64,000 nt of DNA, taken from NCBI GenBank assembly GCA_902537815.1, contig CACBCS010000003.1:1-64000 (forward strand). Direction: 5' to 3'. The position numbers and the translations under genes are program-made. Source of the DNA: an uncultured Pseudohongiella sp. (GTDB taxonomy: Bacteria > Pseudomonadota > Gammaproteobacteria > Pseudomonadales > Pseudohongiellaceae). Each line of letters begins with the position of its first letter. Position 1 is the stretch's first letter. Shown in pieces: positions 18,289-26,990 of the stretch. The notes under the pieces were generated by a model. That model had not been told where the DNA came from and did not search any database. It saw only the letters and a list, made by a program, of their open reading frames with translations.

Positions 18289-18963
18289 ATGCTCACTCTC
18301 CACCATCTGGAATACTCTCAGTCTTTTCGCATTCTCTGGTTACTTGAGGAGCTGGGAGCCGACTATGAGCTCAAAATTTACGAACGAGACCCAAAGACCT
18401 ATCAGGCACCGGCAGAACTTAAAAAACTGTCGCCGCTGGGTTCAGCGCCGGTCATCACCAACGATGAGGTCGCGCTTGCAGAGAGCACTGCCATCATTGA
18501 TTATTTATTGGATCAGCACCCTGACTCTGAATTGCGCGTGAGCCCGGACAGAGAGCATCGGGTACGCTATCTTTTCTGGATGCATGCCTCGCAGGGCTCC
18601 ATGATGTCATTGATGCTGATGGAAGCGGTCTTTCAGATACTGATCTCCCGAGTGCCCTTTCTCATTCGCCCCATGATCAAGGCTGTTCTGGAACAGGCAA
18701 CACAAAGCCTGATCAAACCACGCATGGCTTTAGTGCTGAACATTGCTGAAGCAGACCTGAAACTCGCTCCGTATTTTGGCGGAGACAGAGTCACAGCCGC
18801 AGATATTGCGATGATTTATCCAATGGCTACCGCGAAAGACCGGTTCTATCTGGATGTGGATTATCCCGAATGCAACGACTGGCTGGACAGGGTTCAGCAG
18901 TGCGAGGGCTTCAGATCAGCGGCAGCAAAAGACGGGCGCGATTCAATTATTCTGAAGGTGTGA
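18289..18963 (+). CDS. Glutathione S-transferase family protein
   Basis: A 224-aa cytosolic GST-like protein. The N-terminal thioredoxin-fold half has SQSFRILWLLEELG (residues 8-21, with the Ser region expected to contact glutathione), LSPLGSAPVITND (cis-Pro loop) and LAESTAIIDYL (the E-S glutathione gamma-glutamyl contact). The all-helical C-terminal half ends with the N-capping motif GDRVTAADIAMIYP. No partner substrate gene is adjacent. It is monocistronic between the PDLQG gene and xdhC. Detoxification or isomerase role undetermined. Confidence 0.88.
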   Translation: MLTLHHLEYSQSFRILWLLEELGADYELKIYERDPKTYQAPAELKKLSPLGSAPVITNDEVALAESTAIIDYLLDQHPDSELRVSPDREHRVRYLFWMHASQGSMMSLMLMEAVFQILISRVPFLIRPMIKAVLEQATQSLIKPRMALVLNIAEADLKLAPYFGGDRVTAADIAMIYPMATAKDRFYLDVDYPECNDWLDRVQQCEGFRSAAAKDGRDSIILKV

Positions 18964-19085
18964 AGACCAAACCGATTCAGAGAATTTTCAGCCCGGCAGA
19001 CAAAACGCCCCGTGTCAGTGCGCTATTCTCTCTGATGAGGCTGCTGCAATTGAGGTTGCGCAAGGCACAGCTGACACACCAGTTT

Positions 19086-20069
19086 TCATGCAGGTCGGCG
19101 GGCGCGATGCTTTTCTGCAGTCACCTCAGCCATGACCGAGATGGCAATTTCCGCTGGCGTCTTGCTCTCAATCTGAAAACCGATCGGCGCATGCAAGAGT
19201 TCAATCTCTTCCTGACTGAGCCCCAACTTCGGTAAACGCTCCCGCCGCGCCGCTGAGGTGCGTTCAGAACCCATCGCCCCCACATAGAAAGCATCGGTTT
19301 TTAAAGCTTCCATAAGCGCCATATCATCCACCCTTGGATCATGAGCGAGCGCAACGATTCCGCTATAGGGGTTACTGAAACACTCACGAACGACGTCATC
19401 CGGCAGGCGCGATGTTTTCTCCACCCCTTCAACTTCCCAGTTATCGAGGTAATTGGGCCTCGGATCACAGAGCGTGACATCGTACTCAAGTGCCCTGGCC
19501 ATTTCAGCAACATATTTCGCCACATCGCCGGCGCCAAGCAGCAGCAAACGATACATAGGACTCAAACTATGACTCATCTGGTTGCCCTGAATAACGACCG
19601 CGTCATCCCGGCTCTCGTCTGCTGTTGAAATTGCCCCGGATTCGAGGTTCACGATTCTGCTGATACTGGTGTGCTGCTCCAGTGCATCGAGGAGCCGGGC
19701 AAACATACCCTTGTTCAGGTCAGTTGGTTCGATAAACTCCAGCAGCACATGGAGTTGGCCGCCACAGGGCAGTTTGAGCCGCGCCTGCTCTTCTGCGGTG
19801 ACTCCATATTTCACCACAAAAGGAACACTCCCCTCGTCATGAAACCGCTGCTTTAACTGACCATTCCGCAGCTGCTCAAGGAAATCCTCTTCAATACATC
19901 CCCCAGAAATCGACCCTATCAGATCACCCTCAGGCGTACAGGCCATCATAGCGCCGACAGGACGCGGTGAAGAACCCCAGGTCTTGAGGATTGTACATAA
20001 CCACACTGACTGTTCTGATCCGAGCCATTGCAGGGTTCGGCCGATAATTTGCTGCTGACTGCTGAGCAT
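19086..20069 (-). CDS. XdhC/CoxI family molybdoenzyme maturation factor
   Basis: XdhC-type proteins bind and sulfurate molybdenum cofactor for insertion into xanthine-dehydrogenase or CO-dehydrogenase-like enzymes. Seen: the N-terminal XdhC domain TWGSSPRPVGAMM and SISGGCIEEDF (residues 30-60), then a Rossmann-like XdhC-C domain with LLLGAGDVAKYVAEMA near 180 and the C-terminal YVGAMGSERTSAARRERL. An AGGAAAG ribosome site precedes the ATG. No large/small/FAD molybdoenzyme subunit is in the window. The MocA-like gene at 4397 would be the functional complement. Confidence 0.88.
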   Translation of the reverse strand: MLSSQQQIIGRTLQWLGSEQSVWLCTILKTWGSSPRPVGAMMACTPEGDLIGSISGGCIEEDFLEQLRNGQLKQRFHDEGSVPFVVKYGVTAEEQARLKLPCGGQLHVLLEFIEPTDLNKGMFARLLDALEQHTSISRIVNLESGAISTADESRDDAVVIQGNQMSHSLSPMYRLLLLGAGDVAKYVAEMARALEYDVTLCDPRPNYLDNWEVEGVEKTSRLPDDVVRECFSNPYSGIVALAHDPRVDDMALMEALKTDAFYVGAMGSERTSAARRERLPKLGLSQEEIELLHAPIGFQIESKTPAEIAISVMAEVTAEKHRARRPA

Positions 20070-20147
20070 ACTAAGTCTTTCCTAAAATGAGTTGGCCGCT
20101 TTCCCGCGCGCGCCACGAAAACTTCACACAGATCAAGTTGACGCGTA

Positions 20148-20536
20148 TCAGACGACCAGAGTCTTCCACCGGCCTCGTCGGAAAGCGAGAACGCCCAGGG
20201 CGCAGGTCAGATTATCCGCAACGAAGACCGCCCAGAAAACCCCGGTCGGCCCCCAACCCAGGGGCAGTGCAAGGCCATACGCAAGCGGCACCTGAATTAT
20301 CCAAAAGCAGAGCACATTGATAAAGGTTGGCGTTGTTGTATCACCCGCCCCATTAAAGGCTTGAATTACAACCATACCAAACCCCCACCCGATATAACCA
20401 TAAGCAAAAATCTGCAAACAATTAACCTCATGGAACAGCACTTCTGATTCGCGGGCAAACAACCTGGCAATCTGTTCGTCGAAAACGAGCATGGCAATGG
20501 CAGCTACCGCCATGTAGCTCGCCTCTCGAACGTCTA
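20148..20536 (-). pseudogene. C-terminal relic of a MATE efflux transporter
   Basis: About 120 residues align with the end of NorM/MATE transporters: IARLFA, IFAYGYIGWGFGMVVIQAFNGAGDT, PTFINVLCFWIIQVPLAYGLALP, GPTGVFWAVFVAD and FRRGRWK. A full transporter has about 450 aa and 12 membrane helices; only the last three or four remain. The frame stays open upstream as it enters the 3' end of ogt (stop at 20534-20536), but the rest of the transporter is absent. This is a 5' deletion relic. Confidence 0.7.
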
Positions 20537-21058
20537 GAGACCAAAATCAAGACCCGGCGCACGTCGTGTAGCTTCCAAGTTTAGCAAGAACGCCTTGGTT
20601 TCCAGGCCCCCGCCAAAGCCTGTGAGCTTGCCATTACTGCCAATGACCCGATGACAGGGAATAATTACCGGAATCGGGTTGATGCCGTTGGCCGCACCCA
20701 CCGCCCGGGAGGCTTTGGGGTTACCGACATATTCCGCCAACTCCCCATAACTCCAGGTTTCGCCATAGGGTATCTGCTGCAGCGCCTGCCAGACCCGGCG
20801 CTGAAATTCAGTACCCTCCGGCCTTAGGGGCAGATCAAAATCCTGACGACTGCCATCAAAGTACTCATCCAGCTGCTTAATGACTGCTTTGAAAGGCTCA
20901 TCATTCTTCTCCCAACCACTGTCGTGACGCCTTTTCATCACGCCTGTGGGAAATCCCAATAATTGCAGATACTCGCCATCGCTTGCCAGCAGCAGCGCAC
21001 CGATCGGAGTCTGATGGTAGCGATAGAAAGTCGCCATAGTTGTCCTCTGTAAATTCAA
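20534..21058 (-). CDS. ogt: Methylated-DNA--protein-cysteine methyltransferase
   Basis: Directly reverses O6-methylguanine by transferring the alkyl group to its own Cys135 in the motif IPCHRVIG. Also seen: the helix-turn-helix region FQRRVWQALQQIPYGETWSYGELAEY (given in part; Arg finger near 117 in KASRAVGAAN) and the C-terminal GFGGGLETKAFLL. 174 aa is normal. Translation may begin at Met8 (MATFYRY). It lies 27 bp downstream of the Ada-N/AlkA fusion gene on the same strand, so the two form an alkylation-repair operon. Confidence 0.95.
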   Translation of the reverse strand: MNLQRTTMATFYRYHQTPIGALLLASDGEYLQLLGFPTGVMKRRHDSGWEKNDEPFKAVIKQLDEYFDGSRQDFDLPLRPEGTEFQRRVWQALQQIPYGETWSYGELAEYVGNPKASRAVGAANGINPIPVIIPCHRVIGSNGKLTGFGGGLETKAFLLNLEATRRAPGLDFGL

Positions 21059-21084
21059 AACTACGTTGATTAATGCGGTAAAAC

Positions 21085-22569
21085 TTAGTGATCTTTAGGC
21101 TTATTCAATTGTTCAAAAGCATAGTTTTTCCACAACAAAATGGCGCAATAGGCGCGCCATGGCTGCCAGGACTCAGCGCGCTGTAGCAAGGCAGAGGGCG
21201 TCAGGGTGTCTCCGGGTTCCGCCACCGCGCGCCTGAGAATCAGATCAGAATGGGGAAAAGCATTGGGGTCACTGAGCGCTCGCATCGCGATGTACTGCGC
21301 GGTCCATTCACCGACGCCCTTGATTTTACAAATGGCAGGCACAAAGGTTTCCGTGTCCATGCCGCCCCCGATCTCCAGCTTGCCACGCTCGAGTTGTTCC
21401 GCGACCGCCCGGATAGCCGCAATGCGCGCCGCAACAATGCCCATACCATCAAGATCCGCCTCGACCAACCGCGCCGGTTCGGGGAACGTGTAGTTTAGTC
21501 CTTCCACGTCACACTCATAGGCCTCACCATAGCGCTCAGCAACGCGTGCCACCAGAGTAGACGCTGCTTTCACGGTGACCTGCTGACCAAGAATCGCTCT
21601 CACTGCCACCTCATAACCACTCCAGCAACCGGGCACCCTGAGTCCGGGAAACCGCCGTACCATCGGCGCTAATTGCGAGTCCTGAAGCAAGAATTCGTCA
21701 ATCTGTGCACTGTCTGCTCTCACATCGAACAGCGCACGAACACGCTCAATGATCCGATCGAGATGACGGGTCTCGCCGTAGCTGACACGCACGCGGATGT
21801 TATGGCTGCGGGGCTCAAAAAATGCCTGAAAGTGCCCGGCTAGGCCTTCCAGGCGAAACGTTCTCGCATAACTGCGCTCGGTCACAACCTCAACCCCGGG
21901 AATGGCGCGGTAAGCCAAGAAGCCCAGCATCGCTTCGCAATCAAACGGAGGGCGATAAGACAGAGACAGCTCGATAGCACCGCCTTCGTTGAGCTGATTA
22001 CGGTACAGGCTGCGCGCTTCCCGGAGCTGACGCGGTGATCGGCTGTAGGTCTTACTGAACAGCGAATTGAACCGACGCACACTGCCGAAACCCGCTGCGA
22101 AGCATATCTCTGAAAAATTCAGGCGGGTCTCATCAATAAGCTTTTTCGCGAAATGGAGCCGCCGGGTCTGGGCCACTGCCACAGGCGACGCGCCGAGGTG
22201 TTCCTGAAATAGACGGCTCAGCTGTCGGGGCCCTACTGCGAGTTGCTCAGCAAGCTCTCCCACTGAGTGGTCATCCAGAAAGCCCTGATCAATCAACTGC
22301 AGCGCCCGGGACACCTTCCAGGAAGTACCGCTCCAGGCCGGTGTTCCCGGTGAGGACTCTGGGCGGCAGCGCAAGCAAGGACGGAAGCCCGCCTCCGCAG
22401 CTGCTGCGGCTGACTTGTAGAGTTGGACATTTTCCTTCTTGGGGACCCGGACCGGACAAATCGGGCGACAGTAGATGCCAGTGGTGAGTACGCCAACAAA
22501 AAATCGCCCGTCAAAGCGCGGATCACGCATCTGTCGGGCATTCTCGAACTCATCGGTATTCAGAAGCAT
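21085..22569 (-). CDS. alkA: Ada N-domain / AraC HTH / AlkA 3-methyladenine glycosylase fusion
   Basis: A 494-aa three-part repair regulator. Residues 1-75 form the Ada metal-binding phosphotriester sensor with Cys34 (YCRPICPVR), Cys38, Cys65 and Cys68. Residues ~85-190 form an AraC-type HTH pair (DHSVGELAEQLAVGPRQLSRLF and FSEICFAAGFGSVRRFNSLF). From ~200 an AlkA domain follows, with the HhH motif ICKIKGVGEWTAQYIAMRAL and a catalytic-type Asp in PHSDLILRRA. It probably excises alkylated bases and activates its own operon when methylated. ogt is the next gene, so together they cover all Ada functions. Such fusions occur in other Proteobacteria. Confidence 0.93.
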   Translation of the reverse strand: MLLNTDEFENARQMRDPRFDGRFFVGVLTTGIYCRPICPVRVPKKENVQLYKSAAAAAEAGFRPCLRCRPESSPGTPAWSGTSWKVSRALQLIDQGFLDDHSVGELAEQLAVGPRQLSRLFQEHLGASPVAVAQTRRLHFAKKLIDETRLNFSEICFAAGFGSVRRFNSLFSKTYSRSPRQLREARSLYRNQLNEGGAIELSLSYRPPFDCEAMLGFLAYRAIPGVEVVTERSYARTFRLEGLAGHFQAFFEPRSHNIRVRVSYGETRHLDRIIERVRALFDVRADSAQIDEFLLQDSQLAPMVRRFPGLRVPGCWSGYEVAVRAILGQQVTVKAASTLVARVAERYGEAYECDVEGLNYTFPEPARLVEADLDGMGIVAARIAAIRAVAEQLERGKLEIGGGMDTETFVPAICKIKGVGEWTAQYIAMRALSDPNAFPHSDLILRRAVAEPGDTLTPSALLQRAESWQPWRAYCAILLWKNYAFEQLNKPKDH

Positions 22570-23096
22570 GAGTCATCTAAAGCCTGTTGGTCTTAAACTA
22601 AAGCCATCATACTGGTAAATAGCTCCAATGATGGCCTTTTTCGGACTTCATACTGACAATACTGCCACAGACGTCAGACGCTGCCTTAGCTGACTCTGAT
22701 GACTCTCTTCTGACTCCTCAGGGCCAATCGCCTTACCCCGACAACGAACCTTTCCAGAGAATTTTCCGAAACATTCCCGAAACATGCCTGGTGCCTTCGT
22801 AAAACCTCTCGACGAGTCGGGCGTTAATCCATAAGTATCCGGCCACTTCGGGTCGCGCCCCGCCCGGTTCTCAACTCAGCGTCAGGGGCTATTCGCACTC
22901 AGGCGCGTTTGCGCCTGATCAGGTCGGGTGACTCGGATCTGGCGACTCAGATTTGGTAATGATGCCCCATAGCCCACAAACCGCGGGCTGGTGTATAGTA
23001 TCGCCCTCCTCGCCTGCGCCACGATGCGACCCAATTCAAGTCATCCGGCCCAGAAGTTACACTTAAAGCAGATTATGAAGAGATATCAAAAATCAG
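22570..23096. other. Divergent intergenic region between the ada-alkA gene and ilvD
   Basis: 527 bases without a supported gene. It contains an 8-bp inverted repeat at 22603-22635 (listed separately) and a second short hairpin CAGGCGC-GTTT-GCGCCTG at about 22901-22919. No ilvD leader peptide or run of branched-chain codons stands out. The ilvD ribosome site is a weak AAGAGA before 23097. Promoters for both flanking genes must lie here. Confidence 0.5.
22603..22635. repeat. Inverted repeat upstream of the ada-alkA gene
   Basis: Perfect arms GCCATCAT and ATGATGGC separated by 17 bases. The right arm is followed on the plus strand by CTTTTT, which looks like an intrinsic terminator, yet no plus-strand gene precedes it. 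Its centre is about 50 bases before the ada-alkA ATG, so it may be an operator or the leftover terminator of a lost gene. Confidence 0.4.
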
Positions 23097-24776
23097 ATGA
23101 CTGACAAGGACTTACGTAAAAATTCTTCAATTGTTGTTGATGGCGTGGAGCAGGCACCAAGCCGTTCCATGTTACGGGCAGTGGGTTTCGAAGATGGTGA
23201 CTTCAAAAAACCCCAGATCGGCATCGCTTCGACCTGGAGCATGGTGACTCCGTGCAATATGCACATCAACAAGCTCGCAGAAGACGTCAACAAAGGGGCT
23301 GACAACGCGGGTGGTAAAGGCATCATCTACAACGTTCTGACTATTTCCGATGGGATTTCCATGGGCACAGAGGGCATGAAGTATTCTCTGGTTTCCCGGG
23401 AGGTCATCGCCGACAGCGTGGAGACCGTGTCCGGCTGTATGGGGCATGACGCTATCATCACCATCGGCGGGTGTGACAAAAACATGCCGGGCCTGCTGAT
23501 GGGCATGGCGCGCCTGAACCGTCCTTCGATATTCATCTATGGCGGCACCATCCAGCCCGGCCCCAACCATACGAACATCATATCCGTGTTTGAAGCAGTT
23601 GGTGGCCATGCTGCGGGCACGGTGTCTGACATTGAACTGAAAAATATTGAGGAGACGGCTATCCCCGGCCCCGGTTCCTGCGGGGGCATGTACACCGCCA
23701 ACACCATGGCCTCAGCCATTGAAGCCATGGGTATGAGTCTGCCCAACAGTTCGGCTCAGGATGCAATCTCCCAGGAGAAAGTAGAGGACTGTCTGAGCGC
23801 CGGGGAAGCGATCATGCATTTGCTTGAACACGACATCAAGCCATCTGACATTATGACCCGCGCCGCTTTCGAGAACGCGATTAAAGTCACTATTGCACTA
23901 GGCGGCTCAACCAATGCCGTACTGCACCTGCTGGCTATGGCGCACACGATCGGAGTGGAACTGGAACTGGATGACTTTACCCGACTCGGCAAGGACGTTC
24001 CCATGCTGGCGGACCTCAAGCCCAGCGGGAAATATCTGATGTCCGAACTGATTAAGATAGGTGGCATTCAGCCGCTGATGAAGACCATGCTGGAGGCGGG
24101 CATGCTGGACGGCTCCTGTATGACGGTCACCGGAAAGACTCTTGCGGAAAACCTGGCAGACGTAGCGCCCTACCCGGAAGGTCAGGATATAATTCGCCCG
24201 CTGGATAACCCCATCAAGAAAGACTCGCATCTGCGTATTCTGCGCGGCAATCTCGCGCCGGAGGGCTCAGTGGCAAAAATCACCGGCAAGGAAGGCCTTT
24301 CCTTCACCGGCAATGCCCGGGTGTTTGAATCGGAGGAGGACTGTCTGAAAGGCATTCTTGACGGCACTGTCGTCAAAGGCGATGTCCTGGTGATCCGTTA
24401 CGAGGGCCCGAGAGGCGCACCGGGCATGCGAGAAATGCTTTCACCTACTTCCGCCATTATGGGGAAAGGGCTGGGCGAGGACATCGCACTGATTACGGAT
24501 GGCCGCTTTTCAGGTGGCTCACATGGCTTTGTCGTGGGACACGTGACACCTGAAGCTGTCGAGGGCGGCCCCATCGCTGTGGTCGAGACAGGCGACCGAA
24601 TTTCGATTGACGCTGAAACCAACATCATCACCCTTGAAATTAGCGATGAAGAGATGCAGGCGCGACTGGCGAGTTGGAAAAAACCAGCGCCCCGCTACAC
24701 CCGGGGTGTGCTTGCCAAGTTCGCCGCCACTGTAGCTTCTGCATCAGAAGGTGCAGTGACCGATAAATACCTCTAG
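23097..24776 (+). CDS. ilvD: Dihydroxy-acid dehydratase
   Basis: Fe-S dehydratase of branched-chain amino acid synthesis, converting 2,3-dihydroxy-isovalerate and its methyl homologue to 2-keto acids. Seen: cluster-ligand cysteines in VSGCMGHDA, GGCDKNMPG and SCGGMYTANTM; GGSTNAVLHLLA; and the C-terminal TDGRFSGGSHG and GHVTPEA. 559 aa is the shorter subtype, compared with the ~616-aa E. coli enzyme; short-type proteins often carry a [2Fe-2S] cluster (family inference). A weak AAGAGA precedes the start. No other ilv genes are nearby. Confidence 0.95.
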   Translation: MTDKDLRKNSSIVVDGVEQAPSRSMLRAVGFEDGDFKKPQIGIASTWSMVTPCNMHINKLAEDVNKGADNAGGKGIIYNVLTISDGISMGTEGMKYSLVSREVIADSVETVSGCMGHDAIITIGGCDKNMPGLLMGMARLNRPSIFIYGGTIQPGPNHTNIISVFEAVGGHAAGTVSDIELKNIEETAIPGPGSCGGMYTANTMASAIEAMGMSLPNSSAQDAISQEKVEDCLSAGEAIMHLLEHDIKPSDIMTRAAFENAIKVTIALGGSTNAVLHLLAMAHTIGVELELDDFTRLGKDVPMLADLKPSGKYLMSELIKIGGIQPLMKTMLEAGMLDGSCMTVTGKTLAENLADVAPYPEGQDIIRPLDNPIKKDSHLRILRGNLAPEGSVAKITGKEGLSFTGNARVFESEEDCLKGILDGTVVKGDVLVIRYEGPRGAPGMREMLSPTSAIMGKGLGEDIALITDGRFSGGSHGFVVGHVTPEAVEGGPIAVVETGDRISIDAETNIITLEISDEEMQARLASWKKPAPRYTRGVLAKFAATVASASEGAVTDKYL

Positions 24777-24799
24777 ACAGGTGACCGCGAAGGATCCAA

Positions 24800-25846
24800 G
24801 TGCATCCTATGTCTGCATTTTTCGACAGTATCGGAAATAGCCTGACAGGCTCTTTTCTTCAGGATGGCGCCCTATGGGCGCTACAGAACATTCCGGGCTT
24901 TCCACCGGTCATCCAGACGGTGCACATTCTCGGTATCGCCGTGGTCATGGGCAGCATTGTGCTTTTCAACCTGCGGATTCTGAAGCTCGCTATCCCTTCT
25001 CAGTCACTGCCTGAGATCACCCGGCGGGTCATGCCATTCTTCTGGTTCGCACTGGCCAGCAACCTGGTCTCCGGGGCATTTTTTGTATTTGCCCAGCCTA
25101 TGCGGTATTTCAACAACCCGGTATTCCTGTGGAAAATGGCCGCCCTGCTTCCCATCGTGATCCTGACGTTTGTGTATCATCAACTCAGCAAACGCGAGCC
25201 GGATTTCTGGCAACTCCATCCATCGCGAATACTGGTTTCACGGCTCATGGCTTTTCAGTCGCTCACTGCGGTGCTGCTGGTCTGCACGGGAGGGCGCTGG
25301 ATTGCCTATACTGAATACCTCGACTATCCCCTGTGGTACATAGAACCCTATTTTGACGGCACCGAGTATCCCTTCTGGGTTTCGGTTGAAAACTGGGGTA
25401 TCTCCCAGATAATTGCTGCGACCAACTGGTTCCCGACTCTTGAAACGGTCCATGTCATAGCCGCTTCCCTTCTGGTCGGGTCGATCCTATGGGTAGACTT
25501 GCGCCTGATCGGGATAGCCGCAACGGCCTACCCTGTGAGTGTGCTGAATCGCGAACTGATTCCATGGGCCTGGGGCGCATTCATCCTTGCCACAATAACG
25601 GGAATGGGTATGTTCATCACCCGCGCCTCAGGGCATCTTCAGAATCCGGCGTTTCAGACAAAGGCCATACTGCTGGCCCTGGCCGGCGCTAACATGGCTT
25701 ACTTCCATTTCGTCCTCAACAGAAACCGCGAACAATGGAATGGGGACACAGAACCGCCCAGGCAAGCGAAGACAGCAGGCCTGATGTCGCTCGTCCTGTG
25801 GGCACTGGTGATGCTCGCAGGTCGCTGGGTGGGCCATATTGTTTAA
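24800..25846 (+). CDS. Integral membrane protein made of two related halves (DUF6644-like)
   Basis: A 348-aa protein with about eight membrane helices. Each half has the same order of elements. A TVH helix (IQTVHILGIAVVMGSIVLFNLR near residue 38, shown in part; LETVHVIAASLLVGSILWVDLR near 215) is followed by a pre-helix Asn-Pro-x-F (NNPVFLWKMAAL; QNPAFQTKAILL) and a final GRW helix (GGRWIAYTEY; AGRWVGHIV). The paired His in the first helix and conserved Arg-Trp at the end could suit haem or metal binding, but this is speculation. Single-unit relatives are encoded at 43.5-44.5 kb. It starts 23 bp after ilvD in the same orientation. Confidence 0.75.
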   Translation: MHPMSAFFDSIGNSLTGSFLQDGALWALQNIPGFPPVIQTVHILGIAVVMGSIVLFNLRILKLAIPSQSLPEITRRVMPFFWFALASNLVSGAFFVFAQPMRYFNNPVFLWKMAALLPIVILTFVYHQLSKREPDFWQLHPSRILVSRLMAFQSLTAVLLVCTGGRWIAYTEYLDYPLWYIEPYFDGTEYPFWVSVENWGISQIIAATNWFPTLETVHVIAASLLVGSILWVDLRLIGIAATAYPVSVLNRELIPWAWGAFILATITGMGMFITRASGHLQNPAFQTKAILLALAGANMAYFHFVLNRNREQWNGDTEPPRQAKTAGLMSLVLWALVMLAGRWVGHIV

Positions 25847-25854
25847 CTGCAATC

Positions 25855-25953
25855 ATTGTCCGCCCGATCAGACCAGAGGATTTTGCTGAGCTGTATTCAC
25901 TGGCGTGCGATCCGAGCGTCTGGGAACAACACCCCGCGCAGAAGCTATGTTAA
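25855..25953 (+). pseudogene. N-terminal relic of a GNAT acetyltransferase
   Basis: Thirty-odd codons read IIVRPIRPEDFAELYSLACD then PSVWEQHPAQKLC before a TAA. This is the characteristic start of RimJ/RimL-like acetyltransferases, normally about 150-180 aa. The acetyl-CoA-binding part is missing and no ATG starts the frame. A decayed or 3'-deleted gene. Confidence 0.5.
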
Positions 25954-26144
25954 AGGCGAGTTATAGGGTGAATGAGATCCATAAAAACGCATTTTCCTGA
26001 GGATGTAATCTACGCCATCAATCTGACAGGCAGACCGCAGCGTCATCAGGCTAAGAGATCGTTCCACGCTGGATTGCATCCCACTGCTTGGGTGTTACAC
26101 TAACTCGGTCATTACTCCAACGACAACAAGAAAAAGGAGCTCAA

Positions 26145-26990
26145 ATGATCATTCACCTGGGGCGTCTGAAACCCAACTTGCGATGGCTCGCGACCTCGAT
26201 CGTAGTGCTCGGATTTTACAACTACCCCACGGGCCTGCTATTTCAATCCGCCCAGGCCGAAGATGCCGGCAACCTCTACAATACTGCCGTCGACATTCGG
26301 ATGGGTAACCGGTATTTCGAACGACAATGCTCCCGCTGCCATGGCTTCGACGCTAAAGGCAATGATGAAACCGGAGCGCCAAATTTAACGGGCAGGCTTC
26401 GCAGCGCAAGTTCAGATGCCGGCATTTTCAATATCATCAGAGAAGGGGTACCGGGCACCGCCATGCTGCCTGTGGCAGCAGATGTCCCTGACGCCACCGT
26501 GTGGCAACTTGTTGCCTATATAAACTCATTAAGATATGACCCGTTGTCTGTCGAACTTGCCGGAGACGCCGAAACAGGTGACAGGCTGTTCAACGGCAAA
26601 GCAGACTGCAGCGGATGTCATATGGTCAATGGCCGGGGAGGACGACTCGGACCGGACCTCTCGCGCATTGGAGAAAACAAGACGCCTGAAGATCTGCTGC
26701 TTTCCCTGATGGACCCCGACCAGGAGGTCGCTCCGCGATGGTGGACAGTCCGAGCCGCCGGCGCCGACGGTGTAATACGGGAAGGCTTCCGAATGAATGA
26801 AGACAGCTTTTCACTTCGTATCATGGATACCGACTCCAACCTCTGGTCTTTTCAAAAACGTGAGCTCGAAAACTATGAAAGACAGGAGAAATCCACTATG
26901 CCAAGTTATGCCGAAACGCTATCTGATGGCGAACTCGACGACCTAGTGGCTTACTTGTTTTCGCTTCGACGAGAGGTACTCCCCCAATGA
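26145..26990 (+). CDS. Periplasmic dihaem cytochrome c
   Basis: Probable electron acceptor for the PQQ dehydrogenase that follows. Start chosen at the ATG at 26145, preceded five bases away by AAGGAG; it gives a signal/anchor segment (residues 11-36, ending SAQA). Two haem c sites are visible: CSRCH at 62-66 and CSGCH at 155-159. Possible Met ligands lie in GTAMLPV and STMPSYAETLSD. 281 aa covers two cytochrome domains, with an insert of about 60 residues before the final Met. Its stop overlaps the dehydrogenase start by four bases (ATGA), so translation is coupled. Confidence 0.9.
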   Translation: MIIHLGRLKPNLRWLATSIVVLGFYNYPTGLLFQSAQAEDAGNLYNTAVDIRMGNRYFERQCSRCHGFDAKGNDETGAPNLTGRLRSASSDAGIFNIIREGVPGTAMLPVAADVPDATVWQLVAYINSLRYDPLSVELAGDAETGDRLFNGKADCSGCHMVNGRGGRLGPDLSRIGENKTPEDLLLSLMDPDQEVAPRWWTVRAAGADGVIREGFRMNEDSFSLRIMDTDSNLWSFQKRELENYERQEKSTMPSYAETLSDGELDDLVAYLFSLRREVLPQ

